Notes: a model not told the origin generated them from the sequence alone. 64,000 nucleotides of DNA from Scybalousia_A sp045221575 (GCA_045221575.1 JBGUWU010000018.1:1-64000); one strand, 5' to 3'. Shown: positions 10,601 to 18,515, counted from the stretch's first letter. Numbers and translations: made by a program.

Positions 10601-11450
10601 TTTTACTTGCATCTTCTTCTTCTAAGATTTTTTCTCTGTCTATTATGACTTCAGTTCTCTCAATAGAGACAACTTCACCTATATCTTCATCAACAAAGTC
10701 CTCAACCCATGTACGAACAACTCTTGCTGCTAAACGTTTTCCAACATATTTCTTTATTGTTGATTTTGTAACTTTAACTTCTTCTGCAAGATTAAATATT
10801 TCTAATATATCCCTATCTGTTTCGTAACCTATTGCTCTCAAAAGTGTAGTAATAGGTAATTTCTTTTTACGATCTATGTAGGCATACATCACATTATTAA
10901 TGTCCGTAGTAAATTCCATCCAAGATCCTTTAAAAGGAATAATACGAGCAGAATACAATTGCATTCCGTTAGCGTGTGTATTTGTTCCAAAAAAGACTCC
11001 TGGGGAACGATGTAATTGAGATACTACAACTCTTTCTGCACCATTGATAACAAATGTACCTTTCGGAGTCATATAAGGTATCATTCCAAGATAAACATCT
11101 TGAATAATAGTTTCAAAATCCTCATGATCTTCGTCTGTACAATAAAGTTTTAGCTTTGCTTTTAGTGGAACGGAAAAAGTTAATCCTCGTTCTATACATT
11201 CTTGAATAGAATATCGAGGAGAATCTATAAAATAATCCAAGAACTCTAAGACAAAATTGTTTCTTGCATCACTTATAGGAAAATTCTCTGAAAAAACTTT
11301 ATATAAGCCTTCGTTTTTTCTATTTTCTGAATCTGTTTCTAATTGAAAAAAGTCTCTAAACGACTTAAGTTGAATATCCAAAAAGTCTGAATACTCAAAT
11401 TTCTTTACAGTTGCGAAACTTACCAACTGCTGTTTTTTATTTTTTGCCAA
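7644..11450 (-). CDS. rpoB: RNA polymerase subunit beta (TTG start)
   Basis: Forms the active-site cleft together with RpoC. The rifampicin pocket (QLSQFMDQTNPLTEITHKRRISALGPGG, about residues 469-496) shows the usual sensitive residues (S, D, H, R), so no resistance change is seen. The C-terminal GEMEVWALEAYGA block that contacts RpoC is intact. Length 1268 residues. The start is odd: in this frame a TAG stop lies two codons before the TTG at 11450, and no ATG occurs before conserved sequence (VSFATVKKFEYSDFLDIQL). Translation must therefore begin at TTG 11450 or TTG 11426. An imperfect hairpin separates it from rplL. Confidence 0.98.
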   Translation of the reverse strand: MAKNKKQQLVSFATVKKFEYSDFLDIQLKSFRDFFQLETDSENRKNEGLYKVFSENFPISDARNNFVLEFLDYFIDSPRYSIQECIERGLTFSVPLKAKLKLYCTDEDHEDFETIIQDVYLGMIPYMTPKGTFVINGAERVVVSQLHRSPGVFFGTNTHANGMQLYSARIIPFKGSWMEFTTDINNVMYAYIDRKKKLPITTLLRAIGYETDRDILEIFNLAEEVKVTKSTIKKYVGKRLAARVVRTWVEDFVDEDIGEVVSIERTEVIIDREKILEEEDASKILNAGIKTILIHKDDASSTDYSIIFNTLQKDTANNAKEAVEYIYRQLRSAEPPDEETARGIIDKLFFSDKRYDLGDVGRYRINKKLELKVDPSIKVLTKEDIISIIKYLIELINSKAEVDDIDHLSNRRVRTVGEQLYAQFNVGLARMARTIKERMNVRDNEVFSPTDLINAKTLSSVINSFFGTNQLSQFMDQTNPLTEITHKRRISALGPGGLSRERAGFEVRDVHYTHYGRLCTIETPEGPNIGLISSLSVFAKIDELGFIATPYYKVNNGKVLFNEKPIYLTAEEEENKIAAQATTRVDKDGTILDERVKARKQADFPIVSPEQVDLMDVAPNQIASIAASLIPFLEHDDANRALMGSNMMRQAVPLLNPEIPLVGTGIEPYVAKDSRVLITAEGDGIVDFVDAREISIIYDREEDERLVSFDDDRKTYYLTKFQKTNDGGSINLRPIVRKGDMVHKGQILCEGYATKDGVLSLGRNLHVAFMPWKGYNYEDAIVISEKVVKEDWFTSVHIEEFITEVRETKRGDEELTKDIPNVSLDATKDLDENGMIRIGATVKEGDILVGKITPKGESDPTPEEKLLSAIFGDKAGDVKDASLKVPPSVSGVVINKQLFTRFKKDRELRAKNKEIVKRLTENFENDAKELRKKLLNKLFIILSGKVSKGVYSTYKEELIAPKVKFTQKLLSELDYSIVSYNDWTSDSKTNELIKKLLNNYSILIRDLRGKLEREKFAQTIGDDLPTGINQMAKIYLAKKRKLKVGDKMSGRHGNKGIVAKIVREEDMPFLENGKPVDIVLNPLGVPSRMNLGQIFETVLGWAGHELGLRFETPIFNGATLEDVNDYMRKAGLPENGKCYLYDGETGERFDQPATVGYVYMLKLHHMIDDKMHARSIGPYSLITQQPLGGKAQFGGQRFGEMEVWALEAYGASHVLQEMLTVKSDDVTGRAKAYEAIVKGDNMPTPGIPESFNVLIHELRGLNLEVTFN

Positions 11451-11502
11451 GGTCTAAAAAAATTAAAGGTTAAAAAATAAGTTCAATACAAACACAAATA
11501 AA

Positions 11503-11547
11503 GAATAGAGAAACTCCTTGAATCTTTTCAAGGAGATTCTTCTATTC
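11503..11547 (-). promoter_or_regulatory. rplL-rpoB intergenic hairpin (attenuator/processing site)
   Basis: An inner perfect 9-bp stem (CTCCTTGAA/TTCAAGGAG) is extended by an interrupted outer stem (GAATAG/CTATTC). It lies between the rplL stop and the rpoB start. By analogy with the rplL-rpoB gap of other bacteria it may be an RNase processing site or partial terminator that lowers rpoBC expression relative to the ribosomal proteins. No long U-run follows on the minus strand. Confidence 0.6.
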
Positions 11548-11574
11548 CAATATTAATAATTGTGGTGAAACGTC

Positions 11575-11952
11575 TTATTTAATCTCAACCTTTGCACCAG
11601 CTTCTTCTAATGATTTCTTTAATGATTCAGCCTCATCTTTAGTTACACCTTCTTTCAATGGCTTAGGAGCTGCATCTACTAATTCCTTAGCTTCTTTAAG
11701 TCCTAAACTACAAAGGTCTTTTACTAATTTTACAACGTTCAATTTTGAAGCGCCAGCTTCTGTCAATATTACATCAAAAGATGTTTTTTCTTCAGCTGCT
11801 GCTGCACCACCTGCTGCTGGACCTGCTGCTACTGCTACTGCTGCGGCTGCTGGTTCAATACCGTATTCTTCTTTCAATATATCAGCAAGTTCTTTAACTT
11901 CTTTTACAGTTAAATTTACTAATTGTTCTGCGAATGCTTTTAAATCTGCCAT
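11575..11952 (-). CDS. rplL: Ribosomal protein bL12 (L7/L12)
   Basis: 125 residues. The N-terminal dimerisation helix (LKAFAEQLVNLTVKEVKELADIL) is followed by the flexible Ala/Gly-rich hinge (PAAAAVAVAAGPAAGG) and the C-terminal factor-binding domain (KTSFDVILTEAGASKLNVVKLVKDLCSLGLKEAKELVDAAPK). It forms the ribosomal stalk with L10 and recruits elongation factors. It sits 48 bases after rplJ in the conserved rplKAJL order. Confidence 0.98.
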   Translation of the reverse strand: MADLKAFAEQLVNLTVKEVKELADILKEEYGIEPAAAAVAVAAGPAAGGAAAAEEKTSFDVILTEAGASKLNVVKLVKDLCSLGLKEAKELVDAAPKPLKEGVTKDEAESLKKSLEEAGAKVEIK

Positions 11953-12000
11953 TTTATTTCTATTTTTTAATTGTTTTTTACTAAATTTTGCGTGTGAATC

Positions 12001-12522
12001 TTATTCACCTCTTTCTTCTAAAGTTTTAAGTACACCAGAAATAGTATTGCCTGATGATTGCAATGCTCTGATAACGTTCTGAGCAGGAGATTGTAATGCA
12101 GCAATAATATCTGCGATAAGTTCGCTCTTAGATTTGATTGCTACTAAATTATCTAAGTTTTCATCTCCAATGTAAAATTCCTCTTCCACGAAAGCGGATT
12201 TCAATACAGGTTTTTCACTTTTTGCTCTGAATTCTTTTATAAGCTTTGCTGGTGCATTGTTTGTAGAGGAAAGCATAATAGAAGTTTGTCCCTTGAAAGT
12301 AGGATACATCTCTGAATAATCTATATCTAAATTATCCATAGCCTTTCTTAATAAGGCATTTTTAACTACTATCAGTTTAACTTCTCTTTTAAAGCATAAT
12401 CTCCTAAGTTTAGCTGTATCAACAGAATTTAAACCTTCTAAATCTACGACATAAACATAAGGATATTTCTGCAATTCTGCTCCAATACTCTCTATTAGTT
12501 TGCCTTTATCTTCTTTTCTCAT
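12001..12522 (-). CDS. rplJ: Ribosomal protein uL10
   Basis: 173 residues. It anchors the L7/L12 stalk to 23S rRNA and in other bacteria represses its own mRNA. The N-terminal rRNA-binding part (VYVVDLEGLNSVDTAKLRRLC..VKLIVVKNALLRKAM) and the C-terminal helix that binds L12 (IIAALQSPAQNVIRALQSSGNTISGVLKTLEE) are visible. It lies 20 bases after rplA. No separate L10 leader structure could be recognised in such a short gap. Confidence 0.98.
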   Translation of the reverse strand: MRKEDKGKLIESIGAELQKYPYVYVVDLEGLNSVDTAKLRRLCFKREVKLIVVKNALLRKAMDNLDIDYSEMYPTFKGQTSIMLSSTNNAPAKLIKEFRAKSEKPVLKSAFVEEEFYIGDENLDNLVAIKSKSELIADIIAALQSPAQNVIRALQSSGNTISGVLKTLEERGE

Positions 12523-12542
12523 TTTTTCTGTAATGTATAAAG

Positions 12543-13238
12543 TTATTTACTAATAGTTTTTGCATCAACTTTAACGCCAGGACTCATTGTAGATGATACG
12601 AATACGCTCTTCATATAAGTACCTTTAGCAGCAGAAGGTTTTAGTTTTTCTATCATATGTAGAACCTCTAAAGTATTCTCTAAGATTTTATCTTCAGGGA
12701 ATGACATTCTTGCTACACTTGTATGAATAATACCATACTTATCTACTTTGAAATCTATTTTGCCGGCTTTTACTTCTTGGACTGCCTTTGCTATATCCAT
12801 TGTAACAGTGCCGGTTTTAGGGTTAGGCATAAGACCACGAGGTCCTAATATTCTACCTAAAGCACCTATCTTAGGCATTACACTTGGCATAGTAATTATT
12901 ACATCGACATCCGTCCAACCGCCTTTAATCTTGGTGATGTATTCATCTAAACCAACATAATCAGCTCCGGCAGCCTTAGCCTCTTCTTCTTTATCCTCTG
13001 TACAAAGAACAAGAACAGTTTTTGTTTTACCTGTTCCGTGAGGAAGAGTAACAGTACCCCTTACCATTTGATTGGCTTTTCTTGGGTCAACTCCCAAACG
13101 AACGTCCAAATCAAAAGAAGCATCAAATTTTGTATAAGTTATTTCCTTAACAACTTTTATTGCCTCTTGAAGAGAATATTCTTTGGTAGCATCGTACTTT
13201 TTTAAGGCCTCTTGTTGTTTTTTCGATTTTTTTGCCAT
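12543..13238 (-). CDS. rplA: Ribosomal protein uL1
   Basis: 231 residues, full length. It binds 23S rRNA at the E-site stalk and, in other bacteria, acts as translational repressor of the rplK-rplA message. The L1 signature is present (GALGRILGPRGLMPNPKTGTVT), as is the N-terminal basic segment MAKKSKKQQEALKKYD. Second gene of the rplK-rplA pair, with a 42-base gap to rplK. Confidence 0.98.
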   Translation of the reverse strand: MAKKSKKQQEALKKYDATKEYSLQEAIKVVKEITYTKFDASFDLDVRLGVDPRKANQMVRGTVTLPHGTGKTKTVLVLCTEDKEEEAKAAGADYVGLDEYITKIKGGWTDVDVIITMPSVMPKIGALGRILGPRGLMPNPKTGTVTMDIAKAVQEVKAGKIDFKVDKYGIIHTSVARMSFPEDKILENTLEVLHMIEKLKPSAAKGTYMKSVFVSSTMSPGVKVDAKTISK

Positions 13239-13280
13239 TTTCTTTTTGCAATTTTTCTATTTACAAACTAAGTTAAGTAA

Positions 13281-13706
13281 TTAATTCTTAACTGTTACAC
13301 CCATACTACGAGCAGTACCAGCAACCATTCTCATGGCACTTTCAACTGTAAAACAGTTTAAATCCACCATTTTTGCTTCTGCTATTGCTCTAACCTGTTC
13401 TTGTGTCAAAGATGCTACTTTCTTTCTGTTTGGCTCACCTGAAGCACTTTGAATTTTAGCAGCTTCTTTGATTTGTATAACAACAGGAGGGGTTTTTACT
13501 ACAAAATCAAAACTTTTGTCGGAATAAACAGTTATAATAACAGGAACTATTTTACCAGCTTGTTTCTGAGTTCTTGCATTAAACTGTTTGCAAAATTCCA
13601 TAATATTCACACCTTTAGCACCCAAAGCTGGACCTACTGGTGGTGAAGGATTTGCTGCTCCTCCTTTGATTTGTAATTTAATTAATCCTGCAACTTCTTT
13701 AGCCAT
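13281..13706 (-). CDS. rplK: Ribosomal protein uL11
   Basis: 141 residues. It forms the GTPase-associated centre with 23S rRNA and is needed for stringent-response sensing in well-studied bacteria. The N-terminal KLQIKGGAANPSPPVGPALGAKGVNIMEFCKQFN and C-terminal GTARSMGVTVKN are typical. It lies 59 bases after nusG, on the same strand. Confidence 0.98.
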   Translation of the reverse strand: MAKEVAGLIKLQIKGGAANPSPPVGPALGAKGVNIMEFCKQFNARTQKQAGKIVPVIITVYSDKSFDFVVKTPPVVIQIKEAAKIQSASGEPNRKKVASLTQEQVRAIAEAKMVDLNCFTVESAMRMVAGTARSMGVTVKN

Positions 13707-13765
13707 TTTCTACTAAGTTTTGCGTTTTAATTGAAATTAATTTTAATTATTAATGGAGTGATGTA

Positions 13766-14332
13766 TTATTTTTCCACTTGTACGAAAGACAACTCAACAG
13801 GAGTTTTTCTTCCAAAAATCTTAACAATCACTTTGAGTTTCTTCTTTTCAAGATTCAACTCTTCAATTGTGCCCTCAAAATTCTTGAAAGGTCCATCAAC
13901 AATCTTGACATTCTCTCCGACAATAAAAGGTTCGCTAAGTTCTTCTCCTGTTGTCATAGCATCATCAACCTTACCTAACATTCTTTCAACTTCTTTAGGT
14001 TGCATAGGTATAGGTTTACCATCTTTTTCTGCTATAAAATCTAATACATTAGGTATATTTCTGATGATATGTATAATTTCACCTTCTCTATGTCCTAAAA
14101 TATTACCTTCCAAAGCAGCTTCTACGAAAATGTAGCCAGGGAAAAGAGTTCTTTCTTTTGAAACCTTTTTGCCATTGCGAACAGAGTAAACTTTCTCCAT
14201 TGGTATTAAAACATTAGGAACAACTTCTGTCAGTCCTAAACGTCTTATTTCATTATCAATGTATTCTTTAGCCTTTCTTTCTTTCCCGGCTATAGCTTTA
14301 ACAACATACCATTTTTTTGTTAGTTCACCCAT
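13766..14332 (-). CDS. nusG: Transcription termination/antitermination factor NusG
   Basis: 188 residues. The NGN domain (KKWYVVKAIAGKERKAKEYIDNEI..LFPGYIFVEA) binds the RNA polymerase clamp. The C-terminal KOW domain (VKIVDGPFKNFEGTIEELNLEKKKLKVIVKIFGRKTPVELSFVQVE) links transcription to ribosomes or Rho. The frame extends to TTG 14341, but ATG 14332 gives MGELTKKWYVV, the usual NusG start. A 118-base gap separates it from secE. Confidence 0.97.
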   Translation of the reverse strand: MGELTKKWYVVKAIAGKERKAKEYIDNEIRRLGLTEVVPNVLIPMEKVYSVRNGKKVSKERTLFPGYIFVEAALEGNILGHREGEIIHIIRNIPNVLDFIAEKDGKPIPMQPKEVERMLGKVDDAMTTGEELSEPFIVGENVKIVDGPFKNFEGTIEELNLEKKKLKVIVKIFGRKTPVELSFVQVEK

Positions 14333-14459
14333 TGCTGTCAAAATAAATAATTATTTCACTCAAACAAAAAGAACCATGCTCATCAATACCTCAAAACCTT
14401 ATCGGTTCTTGGGAAGCAAGATATTGCTGAAAACACAGAAATTTTTCACTTTTATTAAT

Positions 14460-14675
14460 TTATGCCATTATTTGATATAGATACCCCAACAATCCTTTCC
14501 AAAACATTGTTGTATGTACTCCAAATACAATATCCATAACAAAAACTATCAAAGCTATAATTAGAGAAGCCACAAATACTACTAAAGTACTATTTTGTAA
14601 CTCAGACACTGTTGGCCAAGACACTTTATGTACCAACTCATCATAGCAACTTTTTACATAACTTACTGCTGACAT
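14460..14675 (-). CDS. secE: Protein translocase subunit SecE
   Basis: 71 residues with a single transmembrane helix (TLVVFVASLIIALIVFVMDIVFG) after the conserved amphipathic segment YDELVHKVSWPTVSELQNS. It clamps SecY in the inner-membrane translocon. The frame extends upstream into the tRNA-Trp gene; the ATG at 14675 (MSAVSYVK) is the first start that does not overlap the tRNA and gives the normal short SecE length. Confidence 0.95.
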   Translation of the reverse strand: MSAVSYVKSCYDELVHKVSWPTVSELQNSTLVVFVASLIIALIVFVMDIVFGVHTTMFWKGLLGYLYQIMA

Positions 14676-14723
14676 ATACTTGTATCTATTTTTATCAAAC
14701 TCAAATAATGTTTCTTTTTTCAG

Positions 14724-14794
14724 CAGGGGTGGAGAGAATCGAACTCCCATCGACGGTTTTGGAGACCGCTATTCTACCATTGTACCACACCCCT
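14724..14794 (-). tRNA. tRNA-Trp (anticodon CCA)
   Basis: A cloverleaf is visible on the minus strand: acceptor arms AGGGGTG/CACCCCT, T-arm GGGAGTTCGATTCTCTC, and anticodon loop CTCCAAA. The 3' CCA is not encoded. It sits between tuf and secE, the usual Bacteroidetes arrangement. Confidence 0.95.
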
Positions 14795-14799
14795 AGTAT

Positions 14800-14830
14800 A
14801 AGGAAGTAGTACCAGTGATACTACTTCCTT
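14800..14830 (-). promoter_or_regulatory. 12-bp hairpin between tuf and tRNA-Trp
   Basis: Perfect 12-base arms (AAGGAAGTAGTA and TACTACTTCCTT) with a 7-base loop, lying 12 bases after the tuf stop and 5 bases before tRNA-Trp. On the minus strand it is not followed by a U-run, so it looks more like an RNA processing or stability element than a full terminator. Confidence 0.55.
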
Positions 14831-14842
14831 TTATTTATACAA

Positions 14843-16030
14843 TTAGTCTAATATCTTTGTTACCTGACCTGCACCAACTGTTCTACCACCTTCACGGATA
14901 GCAAAACGAAGGTTAAGGTTAAGAGCTATCTCAGAAATCAAATCAACTGTAATTGTCAAGTTATCACCAGGCATTACCATTTCTCTACCTTCTGGAAGAG
15001 ATATTTCACCTGTTACGTCAGTTGTTCTGAAATAGAACTGAGGACGATATCTGTTTTGGAATGGAGTGTGACGACCACCTTCTTCTTTCTTAAGGATATA
15101 AACCTCAGCTTGGAATTTCTTATGAGGAGTGATACTTCCTGGTTTAGCAATAACCATACCTCTACGGATTTCGTCTTTATCTATACCTCTAAGTAACAAA
15201 CCTACGTTATCACCAGCTTCACCTTCGTCTAACAATTTACGGAACATTTCAACTCCTGTAACTGTAGATTTAAGTTTTTCAGCTCCCATACCGATGATAT
15301 CAACAGGTTCACCAACTTTAATTACACCTGTTTCAATTCTACCTGTAGCAACAGTACCACGACCAGTGATTGAGAATACGTCCTCAACAGGCATTAAGAA
15401 ATCTTTATCTTTATCTCTTTGAGGCAATGGTATCCATTCATCAACAGCGTTCATAAGTTCAACAACTTTATCTTCCCATGCAGGCTCACCATTCAAAGCT
15501 CCAAGAGCAGAACCACGAATGATAGGAGTGTTATCTCCGTCAAAGTTGTAGAATGATAATAAATCTCTAATTTCCATTTCAACAAGGTCTAACAACTCAG
15601 GGTCATCAACCAAGTCTACTTTGTTCATGAAAACAACGATACGAGGAACGCCTACCTGACGAGCCAAAAGGATATGCTCTCTTGTTTGAGGCATAGGACC
15701 GTCTGTTGAAGCAACTACCAAAATAGCACCGTCCATCTGAGCAGCACCTGTAACCATGTTCTTTACATAGTCAGCGTGTCCAGGACAATCCACGTGTGCA
15801 TAGTGACGTGTTTCTGTCTGATACTCTACGTGAGCAGTATTGATTGTTATACCTCTTTCTTTTTCCTCTGGAGCAGAGTCAATAGAATCAAATGATTTAA
15901 TTTCAGACAAACCTTTTTTTGCTAAAACTTGAGTAATAGCTGCAGTCAAAGTTGTCTTACCGTGGTCTACGTGACCGATTGTACCTATGTTTACGTGCGG
16001 TTTGGTACGCTCAAATTTTTCTTTTGCCAT
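14843..16030 (-). CDS. tuf: Elongation factor Tu
   Basis: 395 residues. A GTPase that delivers aminoacyl-tRNA to the ribosome. G1 GHVDHGKT (about 19-26), G3 DCPGHADY and G4 NKVD are intact, followed by the beta-barrel domains 2 and 3 (RGTVATGRIETG; GGRHTPFQNRYRPQFYFRTTDVTG). Start MAKEKFERTKPHVN is canonical. It sits between two tRNA blocks and is probably read from the promoter upstream of tRNA-Thr(TGT). Confidence 0.99.
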   Translation of the reverse strand: MAKEKFERTKPHVNIGTIGHVDHGKTTLTAAITQVLAKKGLSEIKSFDSIDSAPEEKERGITINTAHVEYQTETRHYAHVDCPGHADYVKNMVTGAAQMDGAILVVASTDGPMPQTREHILLARQVGVPRIVVFMNKVDLVDDPELLDLVEMEIRDLLSFYNFDGDNTPIIRGSALGALNGEPAWEDKVVELMNAVDEWIPLPQRDKDKDFLMPVEDVFSITGRGTVATGRIETGVIKVGEPVDIIGMGAEKLKSTVTGVEMFRKLLDEGEAGDNVGLLLRGIDKDEIRRGMVIAKPGSITPHKKFQAEVYILKKEEGGRHTPFQNRYRPQFYFRTTDVTGEISLPEGREMVMPGDNLTITVDLISEIALNLNLRFAIREGGRTVGAGQVTKILD

Positions 16031-16110
16031 AATCGTCGACTTTTATTTTAATGTTACTAATTTCTTTATTATCTTTTTTTATTCTTTATTTATCTTTCCT
16101 TTTCAAGAAG

Positions 16111-16182
<72 letters not shown>

Positions 16183-16294
16183 ATTGCCTTATTCACATTT
16201 ACAACAATAAGGACGAGTCGCAAGTAGCACTCCCCCTATTCAATCTCTATCCCCAACGCCTCTCTCCATCTCTCATCTATTTTATTTATCTTTG

Positions 16295-16367
16295 AGCGGA
16301 AAACGGGGCTCGAACCCGCCACCTATAGCTTGGAAGGCTATCGCTCTACCAAATGAGCTACTTCCGC
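16295..16367 (-). tRNA. tRNA-Gly (anticodon TCC)
   Basis: Minus-strand cloverleaf: acceptor GCGGAAG paired with TTTCCGC, D-arm AGCTCATTTGGTAGAGC, anticodon stem ATAGC/GCTAT with loop CTTCCAA, and T-arm GCGGGTTCGAGCCCCGT. Confidence 0.95.
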
Positions 16368-16378
16368 ATAGTTATTTG

Positions 16379-16460
16379 TGGGAAAGGGTGGACTCGAACC
16401 ACCGAACTCCGAAGAGGACAGATTTACAGTCTGTTGCAATTGCCACTATGCGACTTTCCC
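16379..16460 (-). tRNA. tRNA-Tyr (anticodon GTA)
   Basis: 82-base class II tRNA with acceptor GGGAAAG/CTTTCCC, anticodon loop CTGTAAA and a long variable arm (CCTCTTCGGAG), as expected for bacterial tRNA-Tyr. Confidence 0.95.
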
Positions 16461-16482
16461 AAAAAAAAGTACGAAAAAAAAG

Positions 16483-16555
16483 AGCCGATAGAGGGACTTG
16501 AACCCCCGACAGGCTGATTACAAATCAGCTACTCTACCAACTGAGTTATATCGGC
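16483..16555 (-). tRNA. tRNA-Thr (anticodon TGT)
   Basis: First gene of the tRNA cluster on the minus strand. Acceptor GCCGATA/TATCGGC, anticodon stem GCTGA/TCAGC with loop TTTGTAA, and T-arm GGGGGTTCAAGTCCCTC. Confidence 0.95.
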
Positions 16556-16650
16556 ATTTTTAGTAACTATTCGTACTATTTATTAAATTTTCAAATATCT
16601 CTTCACATTCTTGAGTACCGTCTCCTTGTATCCCCCTCAAAAATGTTTTG

Positions 16651-16658
16651 CAAAATTA
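16651..16658 (-). promoter_or_regulatory. -7 promoter element for the tRNA-tuf-secE-rpo region
   Basis: The minus strand reads TAATTTTG (TAnnTTTG) about 95 bases upstream of the first tRNA. It is the only clear promoter seen before this long co-directional block. Confidence 0.5.
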
Positions 16659-17003
16659 TAATAATTTCCAATACCCACCAAATATTTTTTAATTTTTTTT
16701 TCAAATTAATTCAATTTATTTTATAAGTCATTAGTTTTTAAGTACAAAAATTTTAATTAATTTTCAACTTTCTTTGTCATCATATTAAAAAAATAGAATA
16801 TTGTTTGTACTTTCATCTTAAATAATATTGCTATAAAAAGGAAAACGATGACAAATTTCATACTTATCAGCGAAAAGCAAAGGAATAAATCATGAATTTT
16901 TAAGACCTTGTATTAATTATAGGATTTCAACAAATGAACTAATTATTTTCTTATAAGGAAAATTCTTTCGAAAAAGAGAAAGTCATTTCAAACAAAATAG
17001 AAA

Positions 17004-17080
17004 CAACTCTTAGTAAATTAAAAGCAACTTTTAGTAAATTAGAATAAACTCTTTTTTTTACAATAATCAAAAACTATTAA
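17004..17080 (+). repeat. 21-bp-period repeat array, locus B, with conserved tail
   Basis: Units at 17004-17024, 17025-17045 and 17046-17066 (CAACTCTTAGTAAATTAAAAG type) are followed by a tail (17052-17080) nearly identical to tails at 48099 and 61477. It lies between the divergent tRNA block and trmN6. In the remaining 16556-17214 interval, apart from the two promoters, I see only AT-rich sequence without a gene. Confidence 0.7.
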
Positions 17081-17176
17081 CACAATTAAAACAAGAAAGA
17101 ACCTATTGTCAATTAAAAATCTCTTTCATTGCTTATACTGAGTTAGCGTTATATATTGTATATCCTTTTTTTGTTA

Positions 17177-17184
17177 TACTTTTG
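17177..17184 (+). promoter_or_regulatory. -7 promoter element for trmN6
   Basis: TACTTTTG, matching TAnnTTTG, 31 bases before the trmN6 ATG. Confidence 0.55.
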
Positions 17185-17214
17185 CAAAATAAACAATTAT
17201 AAAAGCGAATAAAT

Positions 17215-17928
17215 ATGGAATTCTATTGCAAACAATTCTCTTTAAACCACTCTCATTCGTCTATGAAGGTAGGCACTGACAGTATTCTTCTTGCATCACT
17301 AATAAATAAGTATTATATTAACAAAGACAATGTAAAGAATATTCTTGATGTGGGAACAGGTTGCGGAATACTTGCTCTATGTATGGCTCAAATATTTAAC
17401 AAAGCAAGTATCATTGCAATAGATATTGACAACAATTCCATAGAAGAAAGCAGAAGCAATTTTATATGTTCTAAATGGAAAAGTAGATTAGAAGCCGAAC
17501 AGATTTCTTTTGAATCCTTTTCACAAAAAAGAACAGACAGATTTGACTTAATTATTTCTAATCCTCCATACTTCAGCAACTCGTTACTCTCTCCTAATCT
17601 AACAAAATCTAATGCACGACACAACAACTCACTTTCTTTAAAAGATTTTGCCAATTCCTCTATTACTTTATCCAAAGAAAACACACAAATAGCTGTTATT
17701 CTCCCTTATAAAGAAATGAAATCATTGGAAGAAATATTCGCAAACTATCATTTCAACATAGAATATCAATGCAATATATTTGCAAAACAGACAGAAGAAA
17801 TAAAAAGAGTTGTAAATATATTTAGCAGAACACCTAATCAAAAACAAGAAGAAATATTCTATATTCGTGATAATCAAAATAACTACACAGAAGAATACCG
17901 TCAAATAACAAAAACTTTTCTTCTATAA
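17215..17928 (+). CDS. trmN6: tRNA1(Val) (adenine37-N6)-methyltransferase
   Basis: 237 residues. A SAM-dependent methyltransferase of the YfiC/TrmN6 type that methylates A37 of tRNA-Val. The N-terminal FYCKQFSLNHSHSSMKVGTDSILLAS is the family signature. Motif I is ILDVGTGCGILALCMAQ (about 43-59), and the catalytic NPPY tetrad is in LIISNPPYFSN (about 117). The C-terminus is slightly degenerate. It stands alone with its own promoter; a bidirectional terminator separates it from cdd. Confidence 0.9.
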   Translation: MEFYCKQFSLNHSHSSMKVGTDSILLASLINKYYINKDNVKNILDVGTGCGILALCMAQIFNKASIIAIDIDNNSIEESRSNFICSKWKSRLEAEQISFESFSQKRTDRFDLIISNPPYFSNSLLSPNLTKSNARHNNSLSLKDFANSSITLSKENTQIAVILPYKEMKSLEEIFANYHFNIEYQCNIFAKQTEEIKRVVNIFSRTPNQKQEEIFYIRDNQNNYTEEYRQITKTFLL

Positions 17929-17990
17929 TTTTTAATCAAATTTAACAATAAGTTTTAAACAGAAAAAAAAATTCAAGACTTTGAAAAAAA

Positions 17991-18019
17991 GCATAAAACA
18001 TCTGCATAGATGTTTATGC
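17991..18019. terminator. Bidirectional terminator between trmN6 and cdd
   Basis: Arms GCATAAAACATCT and AGATGTTTATGC pair with a single bulged A around a 4-base loop. It lies between convergent genes, with an A-run on the left side. Confidence 0.6.
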
Positions 18020-18047
18020 TCTTTAATTTGGTGTTTTTATTTTTTTA

Positions 18048-18512
18048 TTAAAAAACAAAGGAAAAGGGCAACAAATCATTAACACTTTCAAAATACACAA
18101 CCTTTTTCTCCTTAGTAAGTATCATTATTTTAATATTTTGCTTTGTCATGTTATTTTGAAATTCCATCATAACCTGCCTACATGCTCCACATGGGAACGC
18201 AGTCGCAAATTCATTGTTCTCATCTTTGGCTACAATAAATAAGGATATAGGCTTTTGATTAGCTGTTCCTGCGTTAAAAAGAGCAACTCTTTCTGCACAC
18301 ATACCAGAAGGATAAGCAACATTCTCTTGATTGCAACCAAGAAAAACCTTACCTGATTTTGTTCTAACAGCACAGGCAACCTTAAAACGAGAATAAGGAG
18401 AATAGGAATTATCTAAGACTTCTAAAGCTCTTTTCAACAACTCTTTATCTCTAAAAAGCAGTTCATCTAATTCAAGAACTCTATAATTTATATCCAATTT
18501 TTTGTATTCCAT
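18048..18512 (-). CDS. cdd: Cytidine deaminase
   Basis: 154 residues. Deaminates (deoxy)cytidine to (deoxy)uridine in pyrimidine salvage. The zinc site is visible: CAERVALFNAG (ligand Cys and catalytic Glu) and PCGACRQVMMEF (two further Cys), i.e. the homotetrameric CDA type. It begins 3 bases after the fcl stop, so it is the third gene of a terC-fcl-cdd transcript. Confidence 0.95.
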   Translation of the reverse strand: MEYKKLDINYRVLELDELLFRDKELLKRALEVLDNSYSPYSRFKVACAVRTKSGKVFLGCNQENVAYPSGMCAERVALFNAGTANQKPISLFIVAKDENNEFATAFPCGACRQVMMEFQNNMTKQNIKIMILTKEKKVVYFESVNDLLPFSFVF

Positions 18513-18515
18513 TTT

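Noticed and set aside
14612..14809. Plus-strand frame across tRNA-Trp and secE
   Set aside because: It overlaps a certain tRNA gene and the secE start; typical spurious frame over a tRNA.
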